A stretch of DNA of 38,013 bases. It comes from Gammaproteobacteria bacterium (GTDB lineage Bacteria; Pseudomonadota; Gammaproteobacteria; Pseudomonadales; Pseudohongiellaceae). Positions 1 through 7,035 of the stretch are shown in pieces. Positions within the stretch are counted from its first letter, which is position 1; the number at the start of each line of letters is the position of its first letter. Below the pieces are notes generated by a model that was not told the origin of the DNA, made no database searches, and saw only the letters and a list, made by a program, of their open reading frames with translations. The stretch covers positions 1 through 38,013 of the forward strand of contig JAUSMU010000049.1 of the NCBI GenBank assembly GCA_030645995.1, written 5' to 3'. The position numbers were made by a program, and so were the translations under genes.

Positions 1-2
1 AC

Positions 3-266
3 TCGCTGATCCAGTGACACAAGTGCCTGCATCAAGCGTTCGAGTGAAATATTTTGCAGTTTGAAGTGGCGAATCTGAGAGACCTTGGGCTGAGTCATGC
101 CTGTGATGGTCGCCACTTCTGTTTGATTCAGGCCACGTGCCTCAATCAGATCGTTGAATTTCACTGCCAGGATGGTTTTGGTAGACAGTTCTTCGGCGTC
201 GTCGAATCCTAGATCGCTCAGTACATTGTCAGTGCCGATTGGGTCAGTTCTTGAGACCATTTTCAT
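3..266 (-). CDS. XRE-family antitoxin (HTH_37 type), C-terminus cut by window edge
   Basis: Reading the minus strand from the ATG at 266 gives 88 open residues running off the window. Residues 11-30 read GTDNVLSDLGFDDAEELSTK, the usual N-terminal signature of antitoxins paired with HigB/RelE-like toxins. Residues about 37-80 form a lambda-repressor-type helix-turn-helix (GLNQTEVATITGMTQPKVSQ, then LERLMQAL). In this family the protein binds and neutralises its toxin and represses its own operon. Its ATG overlaps the stop of an upstream toxin-like frame as ATGA (263-266), the normal toxin-then-antitoxin order. The family call is from sequence pattern only. The C-terminus cannot be seen. Confidence 0.78.
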   Translation of the reverse strand, partial: MKMVSRTDPIGTDNVLSDLGFDDAEELSTKTILAVKFNDLIEARGLNQTEVATITGMTQPKVSQIRHFKLQNISLERLMQALVSLDQR

Positions 267-406
267 TGCCTGCTGCGCATGTGACGGGCGAGCACCGCTT
301 TCAATCGAGATTCAATCAATGCGATGTCAGGTTGTAGTGTGTTGTATCGCAAATCTGAATATACCTGTTCGGGTATAAACAGCAAGATATACGTTCTTCT
401 ACCGCT
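263..406 (-). pseudogene. C-terminal remnant of a HigB/RelE-like toxin
   Basis: This frame is open for 47 codons, ends in TGA at 263-265 and overlaps the antitoxin ATG. Its last residues, QPDIALIESRLKAVLARH, match the usual C-terminal helix of Gp49-like HigB toxins, which typically end in a PD-x-x-I-x-x-RLK pattern. Upstream the frame stops at 407-409 with no start codon, and no other frame shows the missing N-terminal two thirds of a roughly 100-residue toxin. The toxin therefore looks decayed or truncated, leaving the antitoxin behind. The match is short, so a chance resemblance cannot be excluded, although the ATGA overlap argues against it. Confidence 0.45.
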
Positions 407-499
407 TCAGTCAGATTCAGCTTCCAAGGCTGACACGCGCTGCCTAAATGCCTATCATGGCACCATGGATCAATCTTGCAGCGTCCGTAGGCCCACATC

Positions 500-970
500 G
501 TGTCAATTGAAATCTGGGAAATGCTGAGTTACATCGTCACTGTCGTCGGCTTGCCGCTGGCGATTCTGGTGTTCCTGTTCGAGCAGCACAAGGAGCGTGA
601 GAGCGAGGAGGAAGAGGTCTACCAGCTGCTGTCGGACAACTACCAGGACTTTCTGAAGGTCGCGCTGGAGAATCCGGACCTGCGTCTGTTTTCCGTGGAG
701 GTCACCAATTTGAGTGAAGAGCAGCGCGAGCGCCAGTTCATCATCTTCGCGATGGTATGCTCGCTGTTTGAACGTGCGTTTCTGCTGTTGTACGAGGACG
801 ACATGGCGCCAAAACAGGCGCGGCGCTGGAACTCCTGGGAAGACTATATTCTGGAGTGGTGTCAGAAGCCCAACTTCCGCGAGAGCCTGCCCGCGCTGCT
901 GCGCGGTGAAGATCCGGGTTTTGTCCGCTACGTGCAGGAGTTGATCCGCTCCGGCAAGACTCAGACTTGA
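500..970 (+). CDS. membrane-anchored protein of unknown function
   Basis: This is a 156-residue open frame with ordinary codon use, not recognised as a named family. One hydrophobic segment (about residues 8-27, MLSYIVTVVGLPLAILVFLF) is followed by a charged stretch (EQHKERESEEEEVYQ) and a helical, acidic cytoplasmic part. The expected topology is one N-terminal membrane anchor with a soluble domain of about 125 residues, rich in W, Y and F (LFERAFLLLYEDD, NSWEDYILEWC). The first start is GTG at 500; the ATG at 521 would give a 149-residue protein beginning MLSYIV and may be the true start, although neither has an ideal ribosome site. The cytochrome-like gene follows after 48 bases in the same direction, so they may be co-transcribed. 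Confidence 0.7.
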   Translation: MSIEIWEMLSYIVTVVGLPLAILVFLFEQHKERESEEEEVYQLLSDNYQDFLKVALENPDLRLFSVEVTNLSEEQRERQFIIFAMVCSLFERAFLLLYEDDMAPKQARRWNSWEDYILEWCQKPNFRESLPALLRGEDPGFVRYVQELIRSGKTQT

Positions 971-1018
971 ACATATCCAGGTATGTGTAACTAAGAATCT
1001 GAAAGGAGACCGCCAATC

Positions 1019-1441
1019 ATGACCCGAGTAACGCGATTACTGGCCCTGTGCGGGCTCTCGCTGCTGGCCTGCGCTTCCGCATGGCCACAGGCGTCGATGA
1101 AGACGCAAAGCGTCAAGGACATCATGACGATGGTCATCGCGCCCGCCACCACCGCGCTGTGGGGCGCCTCGAATGTACAGACGGATGCGCAGTGGCAGGA
1201 GCTGGAGCAGGCGGCGCAGCTGGTGATCGAGGCGGGCACACAGATTGCCGACGGCGCGGGCAGCCACGACGCGGTGGCTGTGAACGCAGACTGGCAGGCA
1301 TATGCAGACGAGATGATAGCCGCCGCCCGCAGTGTGCTCGCGGCGATTCAGAAGCGCGACGAGGAGGCTTTGTTCAATGCTGGTAATGACCAGCTTTATC
1401 CGCCTTGCGAGAGTTGTCACGCTCAGTATCTGCCGAAGTGA
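1019..1441 (+). CDS. small exported c-type cytochrome (cytochrome c'-like), CXXCH at the C-terminus
   Basis: The protein has 140 residues. An N-terminal signal (LLALCGLSLLACASA) could be cut after ASA, or processed as a lipoprotein at C18, since LLAC is an acceptable lipobox. The rest is predicted helical, with a single haem-attachment motif C130-E-S-C133-H134 seven residues from the end (NDQLYPPCESCHAQYLPK). A C-terminal CXXCH on a helical bundle of this length resembles class II cytochromes such as cytochrome c', so the protein probably works in the periplasm in electron transfer or gas binding; this role is inferred. A good ribosome site (AGGAGA, 9 bases upstream) supports the ATG. A degenerate REP follows the stop. 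Confidence 0.8.
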   Translation: MTRVTRLLALCGLSLLACASAWPQASMKTQSVKDIMTMVIAPATTALWGASNVQTDAQWQELEQAAQLVIEAGTQIADGAGSHDAVAVNADWQAYADEMIAAARSVLAAIQKRDEEALFNAGNDQLYPPCESCHAQYLPK

Positions 1442-1458
1442 CTGGTAGCGCGGGGGTA

Positions 1459-1498
1459 ATCGCGGGCTAGGCCTTTATGCCCTCGGGTACGCTCCCAC
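1459..1498 (-). repeat. degenerate REP-like element between convergent genes
   Basis: Read on the minus strand the element begins GTGGGAGC (1498-1491) and ends CCCGCGAT (1466-1459), the head and tail shared with the other REPs here. Between them lies a longer, imperfect interior with GGGC and GCCC arms. It fills the short gap between the cytochrome stop and the stop of the convergent exporter gene, and may act as a bidirectional terminator or an mRNA 3' stabiliser. Confidence 0.5.
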
Positions 1499-1503
1499 AG
1501 GGG

Positions 1504-3114
1504 TTAGTCGGCTATTGCGTGCGCGACTTCTGGCGACTTCTGGTGGTTAGCTGGAGGTGCCTTCTTCAGCATCAGGACCATCGGCGCCGCGAATATCACC
1601 ACCCAGAACATCAACTTGAAGTCGTTCAAATAGGCGATGGTCGCCGCCTGACGCGTGATCTCGGCATCGAGCATCAAGAGTATCCCGCTGGCGTTGTTGA
1701 CTAAATCCTGAGGTACCTGCTGCAGGCTGATTCCCAAAGATGCTGCGGTGACATTCTCCGTAAGATAGGCGTGATTGGTCGACATATGGCGGCTCAACAG
1801 CGCCATGACCATCGAAATCCCCACGCTGCTGCCCATGTTGCGCGACAGGCTGAACACGCTGGCGCCCTCGGCACGATATTGTGGCGCCAGCGTGGCATAG
1901 GCCACGGTGCTCAGCGGCACGAAGATGAATCCGAGTCCGAAGCCTTGCAGCATGCCTGTCCATATCAAGGTAGTGGCCTGCACCGAGGTGTTGAAATAGG
2001 TCATCGCGTTCAAAGAGATGGCTGTGCAGCTCAGGCCTATCAGCAGCAGGATGCGCGCATCGAGGCGGTTGGCCAGCTGTCCTACCATCACCATCGCCAG
2101 CATCGTCCCCATGCCGCGCGGTGCCATAATCAGCCCCACATCCAGCACCGGGTAGCCGACCAGCGTCTGCAAGAAGGGGGGCAGCAGTGCCATGGTCGCC
2201 AGCAAGAGGATGCCGATGAAGAAGATGAACACCAGGCTTGTCATCAGGTTGCGGTCTCTGAAGATCTCCGGCGACAGGAAGGGGTGGGGAGTGCGCAAGG
2301 TGTGAATGATGTACATCCACAGCGCAGACCCCGCCAGGGCGGCGTACAGGAGTATTTCACGGGAGTCGAACCAGCCTTTGCCTTCACCGCGATCCATCAG
2401 CATCTGCAGGGCACCGATCATCAGTGCCAGCATGGTGAAACCGAATTTGTCGAAGGGGCGGTCGGAGCGCTCCGAATCCGGCATGAACAGCAGCATGGCA
2501 ATGAAGGCGATGATGCCCAGCGGCAGGTTGATATAGAACACCCAGCGCCAGTTATACGATTCGGTCAGCCAGCCGCCGAGTGTCGGGCCGAGGATGGGGC
2601 CGATCATCACGCCCATGCCCCACATGGCCATTGCCTTGCCGTGTTTCTCCTTGGGGTTGATGTCCAGCATCGTGGCCTGGGCCATCGGTACCAGCGCGGC
2701 GCCGCAGCAGCCCTGCAACACTCTGAACAACACCATCTGCTCGATCGAGGTCGCCATGCCGCACAGCACGGAGGCCAGCGTGAAGCCCCCGACGGTGAAC
2801 AGGAATAGATTCTTGCGGCCGAAGCGGCCCATCAGCCAGGCTGTAGGTAAGGTCATGATGGCGGAGGCCACGATGTAGGAGGTCAGAATCCAGGTGATCT
2901 GGTCCTGAGTTGCCGAGAGGCTGCCCTGCATGTGCGGCAGGGCCACGTTGGCAATCGTGGTATCCAGCACCTGCATGATGGTGGCCAGCATGATGGCAAA
3001 GGTGATCAGGCCACGAAAACGGACTTCCTTCGCAGGGGCGTGCGCCGCTTGCGAAGGCTGGAGATCAGATGTCCGCGGCGCGTCGTCTGCCGAGGTGGTG
3101 GAGGCTGTTGACAT
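1504..3114 (-). CDS. emrB: EmrB/QacA-type multidrug efflux transporter (MFS, DHA2 family)
   Basis: This is a 536-residue inner-membrane drug/proton antiporter of the 14-transmembrane DHA2 family. The first membrane helix carries the family motif VLDTTIANVALPHMQGSL (about residues 47-64). It is followed by LMGRFGRKNLF, the loop 2-3 motif of MFS proteins, and by GPILGPTLGGWL, the DHA2 motif C. The ATG at 3114 is chosen because it begins 16 bases after the adaptor stop; an upstream in-frame ATG at 3192 would overlap the adaptor gene by 62 bases. It should pair with the EmrA-type adaptor and an outer-membrane TolC-like channel encoded elsewhere. Substrates cannot be read from sequence. Confidence is high for the family and moderate for true orthology to E. 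coli EmrB. Confidence 0.9.
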   Translation of the reverse strand: MSTASTTSADDAPRTSDLQPSQAAHAPAKEVRFRGLITFAIMLATIMQVLDTTIANVALPHMQGSLSATQDQITWILTSYIVASAIMTLPTAWLMGRFGRKNLFLFTVGGFTLASVLCGMATSIEQMVLFRVLQGCCGAALVPMAQATMLDINPKEKHGKAMAMWGMGVMIGPILGPTLGGWLTESYNWRWVFYINLPLGIIAFIAMLLFMPDSERSDRPFDKFGFTMLALMIGALQMLMDRGEGKGWFDSREILLYAALAGSALWMYIIHTLRTPHPFLSPEIFRDRNLMTSLVFIFFIGILLLATMALLPPFLQTLVGYPVLDVGLIMAPRGMGTMLAMVMVGQLANRLDARILLLIGLSCTAISLNAMTYFNTSVQATTLIWTGMLQGFGLGFIFVPLSTVAYATLAPQYRAEGASVFSLSRNMGSSVGISMVMALLSRHMSTNHAYLTENVTAASLGISLQQVPQDLVNNASGILLMLDAEITRQAATIAYLNDFKLMFWVVIFAAPMVLMLKKAPPANHQKSPEVAHAIAD

Positions 3115-3130
3115 GACGGTTCTGCAAGCC

Positions 3131-4222
3131 TCAGTTCTGGGCGACCCAGGGCAGGGTGCGGGAGCGGCCAGTGTCGATGTTGACCACCGCACTCATGCCG
3201 GCGGACAGGGGCAGTTCGCCGTCATAGTCCTCCAGCGTGATGTTGACCTTGATGCGCTGCACGACCTTGATCCAGTTGCCGGAGCTGTTCTGGGCTGGCA
3301 GCAGGGAGAATTCCGCGCCGGTAGCTGGGGTGATGCCGTCCACCTGGGCCTGCCATTCCTGATCGGGGTAGGTATCGATGGTGACGCTCACCGGCTGGCC
3401 GGGGCGCACCCAGGTCAGGTCGGTCTCCTTGAAGTTCGCTTCCAGCCAGATGTGGCTGTCGTCGACCAGACTGAAGAGCTGGGCACCGGCCATGACGTAC
3501 TCGCCTTCGTGCACCGAGACATTGGCGGCGATACCGTCAATAGGGGCGCGAATCTCCAGCTTGCTGATATCCAGGCGAATCTTGTCCAGTTCGGCCACGG
3601 CCTGCAGGAAGCGCGGGTGCTGTTCGGTCGGCATGGATGGATCGATCAGGCGGGCCTTGGCGACCTGCAATTCCTGCTGGCGCGCCTCCAATTCGTTCGC
3701 CGTGCTGCGCCAGGCGTACTCGGCCTGATCGAACTGAGCGGCGGGAATAGAGCGGGTTTCCACCAGGTGGCGGATGCGCTCCATCTCCTTGCGGCGGAAC
3801 TCCACATCGTCCTCGGCCTTGCTGATGTCCAGCTGACTGTTGAGGATGTCGGCTTTCTCGCCCTCGATGCTCGCTCGGACATTGGCTATATTCGCTTCCG
3901 CCTTGGCCAGTGCGATACGGTAAGGCTCGTCGTCGATGCGGAACAGCAGCTGATCCTTGCTGACACGGTCGTTGTCGCGGGGAATGACCTCGATCACGCG
4001 CCCGGCAATCTCGCTGCTGATGGTGATGATGTCGTGTTTGACGTAGGCGTTGTCGGTGCTGACGTAGCGGCCGCCCTGCAGATATACATACAGCGACACG
4101 CCGGCGATCAATGCCGGAACCAGAAGCAGCAATAAAACGTGTCTAATAATGGCTAAAGCTTTCATGCTGTCATTGTCCTCATGACGTGAGTCTTCAAACT
4201 GTTGTTGGGTCGGTTTCTTCAT
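3131..4222 (-). CDS. emrA: EmrA-type periplasmic adaptor (HlyD / membrane fusion protein)
   Basis: The protein has 363 residues: a short cytoplasmic tail, one membrane anchor at about residues 24-48, a biotinyl-lipoyl-like half (TDNAYVKHDIITISSEIAGR, 56-75), a long coiled-coil hairpin of roughly 100-220 (rich in E, K, Q, R), and the second lipoyl/beta-barrel half (IRAPIDGIAANVSVHEGEYV, then WVRPGQPVSVTIDTYP). TDNAYV and the beta-barrel motif are typical of EmrA/VceA adaptors. It should bridge EmrB to an outer-membrane channel. The start at 4222 overlaps the regulator by 29 bases; an internal ATG at 4165, preceded by GAGGAC, would give a 344-residue protein starting just before the membrane anchor and is a real alternative. 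Confidence 0.9.
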   Translation of the reverse strand: MKKPTQQQFEDSRHEDNDSMKALAIIRHVLLLLLVPALIAGVSLYVYLQGGRYVSTDNAYVKHDIITISSEIAGRVIEVIPRDNDRVSKDQLLFRIDDEPYRIALAKAEANIANVRASIEGEKADILNSQLDISKAEDDVEFRRKEMERIRHLVETRSIPAAQFDQAEYAWRSTANELEARQQELQVAKARLIDPSMPTEQHPRFLQAVAELDKIRLDISKLEIRAPIDGIAANVSVHEGEYVMAGAQLFSLVDDSHIWLEANFKETDLTWVRPGQPVSVTIDTYPDQEWQAQVDGITPATGAEFSLLPAQNSSGNWIKVVQRIKVNITLEDYDGELPLSAGMSAVVNIDTGRSRTLPWVAQN

Positions 4223-4679
4223 TGGTGGTGGATGACGAGCACTGCGGGTGGGCCTCGCAGAGGTTGCCGCGAATGCGCAGCAGCACTGTCATGAATATTT
4301 CTTCTTCTTCAAGGCTGATGCCAGTCATTGCCTGCTTGCGCACCTTCTGACCGAGTTTGCTGAGCGAGGCTATCACCGTCCTGGCTTTTGGATTCAGGAA
4401 TACGCGTTTGGCGCGACGATCGTCAGGATCGTCGCGACGTTCGATCCAGGACTCTACCTCCAGACGATCCAGATGGCGTGCCAGCGTGATGGGCGTGATG
4501 TCCATCAGGTGGGCCAGTGTCTTCTGCTGGACACCATCGTTGCGGAGCAGGTAGGCAAGCACCGACCACTGTGCACGCGTCAGCCCGATGTCGTGAGACT
4601 GGCGATCGAAACTCCAGCGCAGCAGACGGGCGACATCGTGGATGGCGAAGGCGAGACTCTTGTCAAAGTTGGTATTCAT
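4194..4679 (-). CDS. MarR-family transcriptional repressor of the efflux operon
   Basis: The protein has 161 residues from the ATG at 4679. It has a winged helix-turn-helix: the recognition region is about 50-72 (QQKTLAHLMDITPITLARHL) and the wing has the MarR hallmark ERRDDPDDRRAKRVFL (80-95). N- and C-terminal helices would form the dimer interface. It is first in an operon with emrA and emrB (29-base overlap with emrA), so it is most likely an EmrR/MprA-like local repressor released by ligand. An in-frame ATG at 4691 exists, but it lies inside a perfect TATAAT box, so the second ATG is preferred. A 12-base dyad lies in the promoter spacer (4694-4705), consistent with autoregulation. Confidence 0.9.
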   Translation of the reverse strand: MNTNFDKSLAFAIHDVARLLRWSFDRQSHDIGLTRAQWSVLAYLLRNDGVQQKTLAHLMDITPITLARHLDRLEVESWIERRDDPDDRRAKRVFLNPKARTVIASLSKLGQKVRKQAMTGISLEEEEIFMTVLLRIRGNLCEAHPQCSSSTTNEETDPTTV

Positions 4680-4689
4680 GATGAAGCAC

Positions 4690-4720
4690 ATTATAAGCTT
4701 GCTTACTATATTCGAACAAG
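4690..4720 (-). promoter_or_regulatory. predicted sigma-70 promoter of the marR-emrAB operon with embedded dyad
   Basis: On the minus strand TTGTTC (4720-4715) and TATAAT (4695-4690) are separated by 18 bases. The spacer contains TAAGCAAGCTTA (4705-4694), a perfect 5+2+5 dyad suited to a MarR dimer. Transcription would begin a few bases before the ATG at 4679, giving a nearly leaderless message. This is predicted from consensus matching only. Confidence 0.55.
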
Positions 4721-4732
4721 AGCCGGTTCGAA
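4711..4732. promoter_or_regulatory. inverted repeat TTCGAAC-N8-GTTCGAA in the emr/zwf divergent region
   Basis: Perfect 7-base arms lie at 4711-4717 and 4726-4732. The left arm overlaps the predicted -35 of the emr operon. It could be an operator for either divergent operon, or extra sequence bound by the MarR protein. Function is unknown. Confidence 0.4.
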
Positions 4733-4851
4733 GCCGTCACGTCGAGGTGGGTTGACGGTGTGGTTGCGTACATCGCCAACGATATAAATACGCTATGCTT
4801 CGGTTATCCTGTCATATGGCAAGAGAGTTGCTTAGCATTGAGGGAGTCCCA

Positions 4852-6318
4852 ATGGAGGTTCGCATGATCTGTGACATTCTGATTATCGGCGGTGATGGAG
4901 ATCTGGCGTTCCGCAAGCTCTACCCGGCACTTTACCATCTCGATCTGGATCAGTGCCTGCCTCCCTGCCAGCGTGTGATCAGCGTCTCGCGCAACGTCGC
5001 TTCCGCAGAGGGTTTTGCGGATAAGGTGCGCAACAAATTCATCAAATACACCGGTGGTGCGACGCTGGACGAAAAAGTGTGGTCCCGCTTCGCGGCGCGC
5101 CTGCAGCATATGGCGCTCAATGCCACGAGCGAGGCTGAGTTGGCTCTGCTGCGCAATCAGGTGTTTACCGACCCCACGCGTGACCTGATTGTGTATCTGG
5201 CTACTCCCCCAGCGATCTTCGCGTCAATCTGTCAGTCGCTGTGGGCCGTCGGACTGGTGCGCGACAACATGCGCATCGTCATTGAAAAGCCGCTGGGCAA
5301 GGATCGTGAAACCTTCCTGCAGATCAACACCAGCCTTGCCTCGCACTTCAAAGAAGAACAGATCTACCGGATCGACCACTACCTGGGCAAGGAAACGGTG
5401 CAGAATCTGTTGGCCATGCGCTTTGCCAATGCACTCTTCGAGCCACTGTGGAACGGCAACTACATCGATCATGTGCAGATCACGGCAGCGGAAACTGTCG
5501 GCGCCGAGGGGCGCTGGCAGTTCTATGATGAAGCGGGTGCGTTGCGTGACATGGTGCAGAATCATCTGCTGCAGCTCTTGTGTCTGGTGGCCATGGAGCC
5601 GCCAGCGTCACTGGAGCCTCACGCCGTGCACGATGAAAAACTGAAAGTGCTGCGTTGCCTGGCACCATTGACCGGGCGCGCAGTACAGGAACATACGGTG
5701 CGTGGTCAGTACGTTGCCGGCACCAGTGGTGGGCAGTCGGTGTCGGGTTATACGCAGGAGGAGGGAGCCCGCGCTGGAAGCACGACCGAGACCTTCGTTG
5801 CCATCAAAGCTGAAATCAAGAACTGGCGCTGGGCTGGTGTGCCGTTCTATCTGCGCACCGGCAAGCGCATGCAGAAACGCTTCTCGGAAATCGTGGTGCA
5901 GTTCAACGAGGTGCCCCATGCCCTCTTTTCCGAACAGATGCGTTCCGGCACCGCCAACCGTCTGGTGATTCGTCTGCAACCCGAGGAGGGGATACGCCTG
6001 CACCTACTCAATAAAGTGCCAGGTCTCGACGATGCCATGCCGCTGGAGATGGTCTCGCTCAACCTGTCACTGTCGGATGTCTTCACTCAGCGCCGTGTGC
6101 CGGATGCCTACGAGCGTCTGCTGTTGGATGTGATGCGGGGGAATTCCACGTTGTTCATGCGCGCCGATCAGGTCGAGGCAGCCTGGCAATGGATCGATGG
6201 AATCTCGGCAGGCTGGCAGACCGGGAAGCAGCGGCCTGTGCCGTATGTGGCGGGCAGCTGGGGACCTTCCGAAAGCATCGGGCTGATTGCCAGAGACGGC
6301 CGCAGCTGGCAGGAGTAG
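4852..6318 (+). CDS. zwf: glucose-6-phosphate 1-dehydrogenase
   Basis: The enzyme oxidises glucose-6-phosphate to 6-phosphogluconolactone with NAD(P)+, the entry to the Entner-Doudoroff and pentose phosphate routes. It has 488 residues, the usual family length. The N-terminal Rossmann fold has a slightly unusual nucleotide loop IIGGDGDLAFRKL (11-23; GASGDL or GGTGDL is more common). The substrate-binding IEKPLG (144-149) and the catalytic signature RIDHYLGKE (173-181, with the family His-Tyr and Lys) are intact. Two starts have good ribosome sites: ATG 4852 (GAGGGAG upstream) and ATG 4864 (GGAGG 5 bases upstream). It is the first gene of the sugar cluster; the pgl start follows 3 bases after the stop. 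Confidence 0.97.
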   Translation: MEVRMICDILIIGGDGDLAFRKLYPALYHLDLDQCLPPCQRVISVSRNVASAEGFADKVRNKFIKYTGGATLDEKVWSRFAARLQHMALNATSEAELALLRNQVFTDPTRDLIVYLATPPAIFASICQSLWAVGLVRDNMRIVIEKPLGKDRETFLQINTSLASHFKEEQIYRIDHYLGKETVQNLLAMRFANALFEPLWNGNYIDHVQITAAETVGAEGRWQFYDEAGALRDMVQNHLLQLLCLVAMEPPASLEPHAVHDEKLKVLRCLAPLTGRAVQEHTVRGQYVAGTSGGQSVSGYTQEEGARAGSTTETFVAIKAEIKNWRWAGVPFYLRTGKRMQKRFSEIVVQFNEVPHALFSEQMRSGTANRLVIRLQPEEGIRLHLLNKVPGLDDAMPLEMVSLNLSLSDVFTQRRVPDAYERLLLDVMRGNSTLFMRADQVEAAWQWIDGISAGWQTGKQRPVPYVAGSWGPSESIGLIARDGRSWQE

Positions 6319-6321
6319 GGC

Positions 6322-7026
6322 ATGAACTGGACGCTGCATCCCTTTGAGGAAAATCGGACGCTGGTGCCGCAGTTGGCGACGAGCATCGCGGAGACATTGG
6401 CAGAAGCGATCAGCCTCCGGGGCCGGGCGTCACTGGCCGTGTCTGGTGGCGGTACGCCCCGGACTCTGTTTGATGCGTTGGCGGTGATCGACATCCCCTG
6501 GTCCAGCGTGATGATCACCTTGGTAGACGAGCGCTGGGTGGATGACAACGACCCGGCGTCCAATGCCTTGCTGGTGCGCCGACACTTACTGCGATCACAC
6601 GCGGCTGCGGCGCAATTCCTCGGGCTGAAGAATGCCGATCGCGATCCCGCGCTGGCCGTCGCTGCTGTGGACAAACTGCTGCGCGAGCAGCTGATGCCGT
6701 TGGATCTGGCGGTGCTTGGCATGGGGGAGGATGGCCATACGGCGTCATTCTTCAAGGATGCGGAGGGGCTAGACGCCGCGCTCGCGTCGGACACCCTGAC
6801 AGCCTGTTGCGCCGTGCGCCCGCCGCGTGCGCCGCACGCGCGTATGACGTTGACACTGAACACCCTGCTGGCCTCGCGGCGGCTGCTCCTGCATATGGTC
6901 GGTGCCAGCAAGCTGGCCGTCCTGCACGAGGCGATGCAGCCAGGGCCGGTCAATGCATTGCCAGTGCGCGCGGTGCTGCATCAGCAGCGGCGGCCCTTGG
7001 AAATCTATTACGCCACGCGTGAGTAG
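6322..7026 (+). CDS. pgl: 6-phosphogluconolactonase (DevB type)
   Basis: The enzyme hydrolyses 6-phosphogluconolactone to 6-phosphogluconate. It has 234 residues, typical of the bacterial DevB/SOL family. Visible motifs are LAVSGGGTPRTLFDAL near the N-terminus (phosphate binding), VMITLVDERWVDDNDPASNA in the middle, and LGMGEDGHTASFF near residue 135, which carries the catalytic histidine. The ATG follows the zwf stop by 3 bases and the edd start follows by 9, so translation is probably coupled. The fold is related to glucosamine-6-phosphate isomerase, but the VDERW and GMGEDGHTAS motifs and the context settle the assignment. Confidence 0.95.
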   Translation: MNWTLHPFEENRTLVPQLATSIAETLAEAISLRGRASLAVSGGGTPRTLFDALAVIDIPWSSVMITLVDERWVDDNDPASNALLVRRHLLRSHAAAAQFLGLKNADRDPALAVAAVDKLLREQLMPLDLAVLGMGEDGHTASFFKDAEGLDAALASDTLTACCAVRPPRAPHARMTLTLNTLLASRRLLLHMVGASKLAVLHEAMQPGPVNALPVRAVLHQQRRPLEIYYATRE

Positions 7027-7035
7027 GAGAGAGCC

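Noticed and set aside
2930-4135. 401-residue plus-strand open frame opposite emrA and emrB
   Set aside because: It is antisense to two clear efflux genes, has no ribosome site and no recognisable motif, and its composition mirrors the coding strand.
4751-4800. zwf promoter using TTGACG and TATAAA
   Set aside because: The spacing between the boxes is about 25 bases and no alternative pair has good spacing; no HexR-like box was convincing either.
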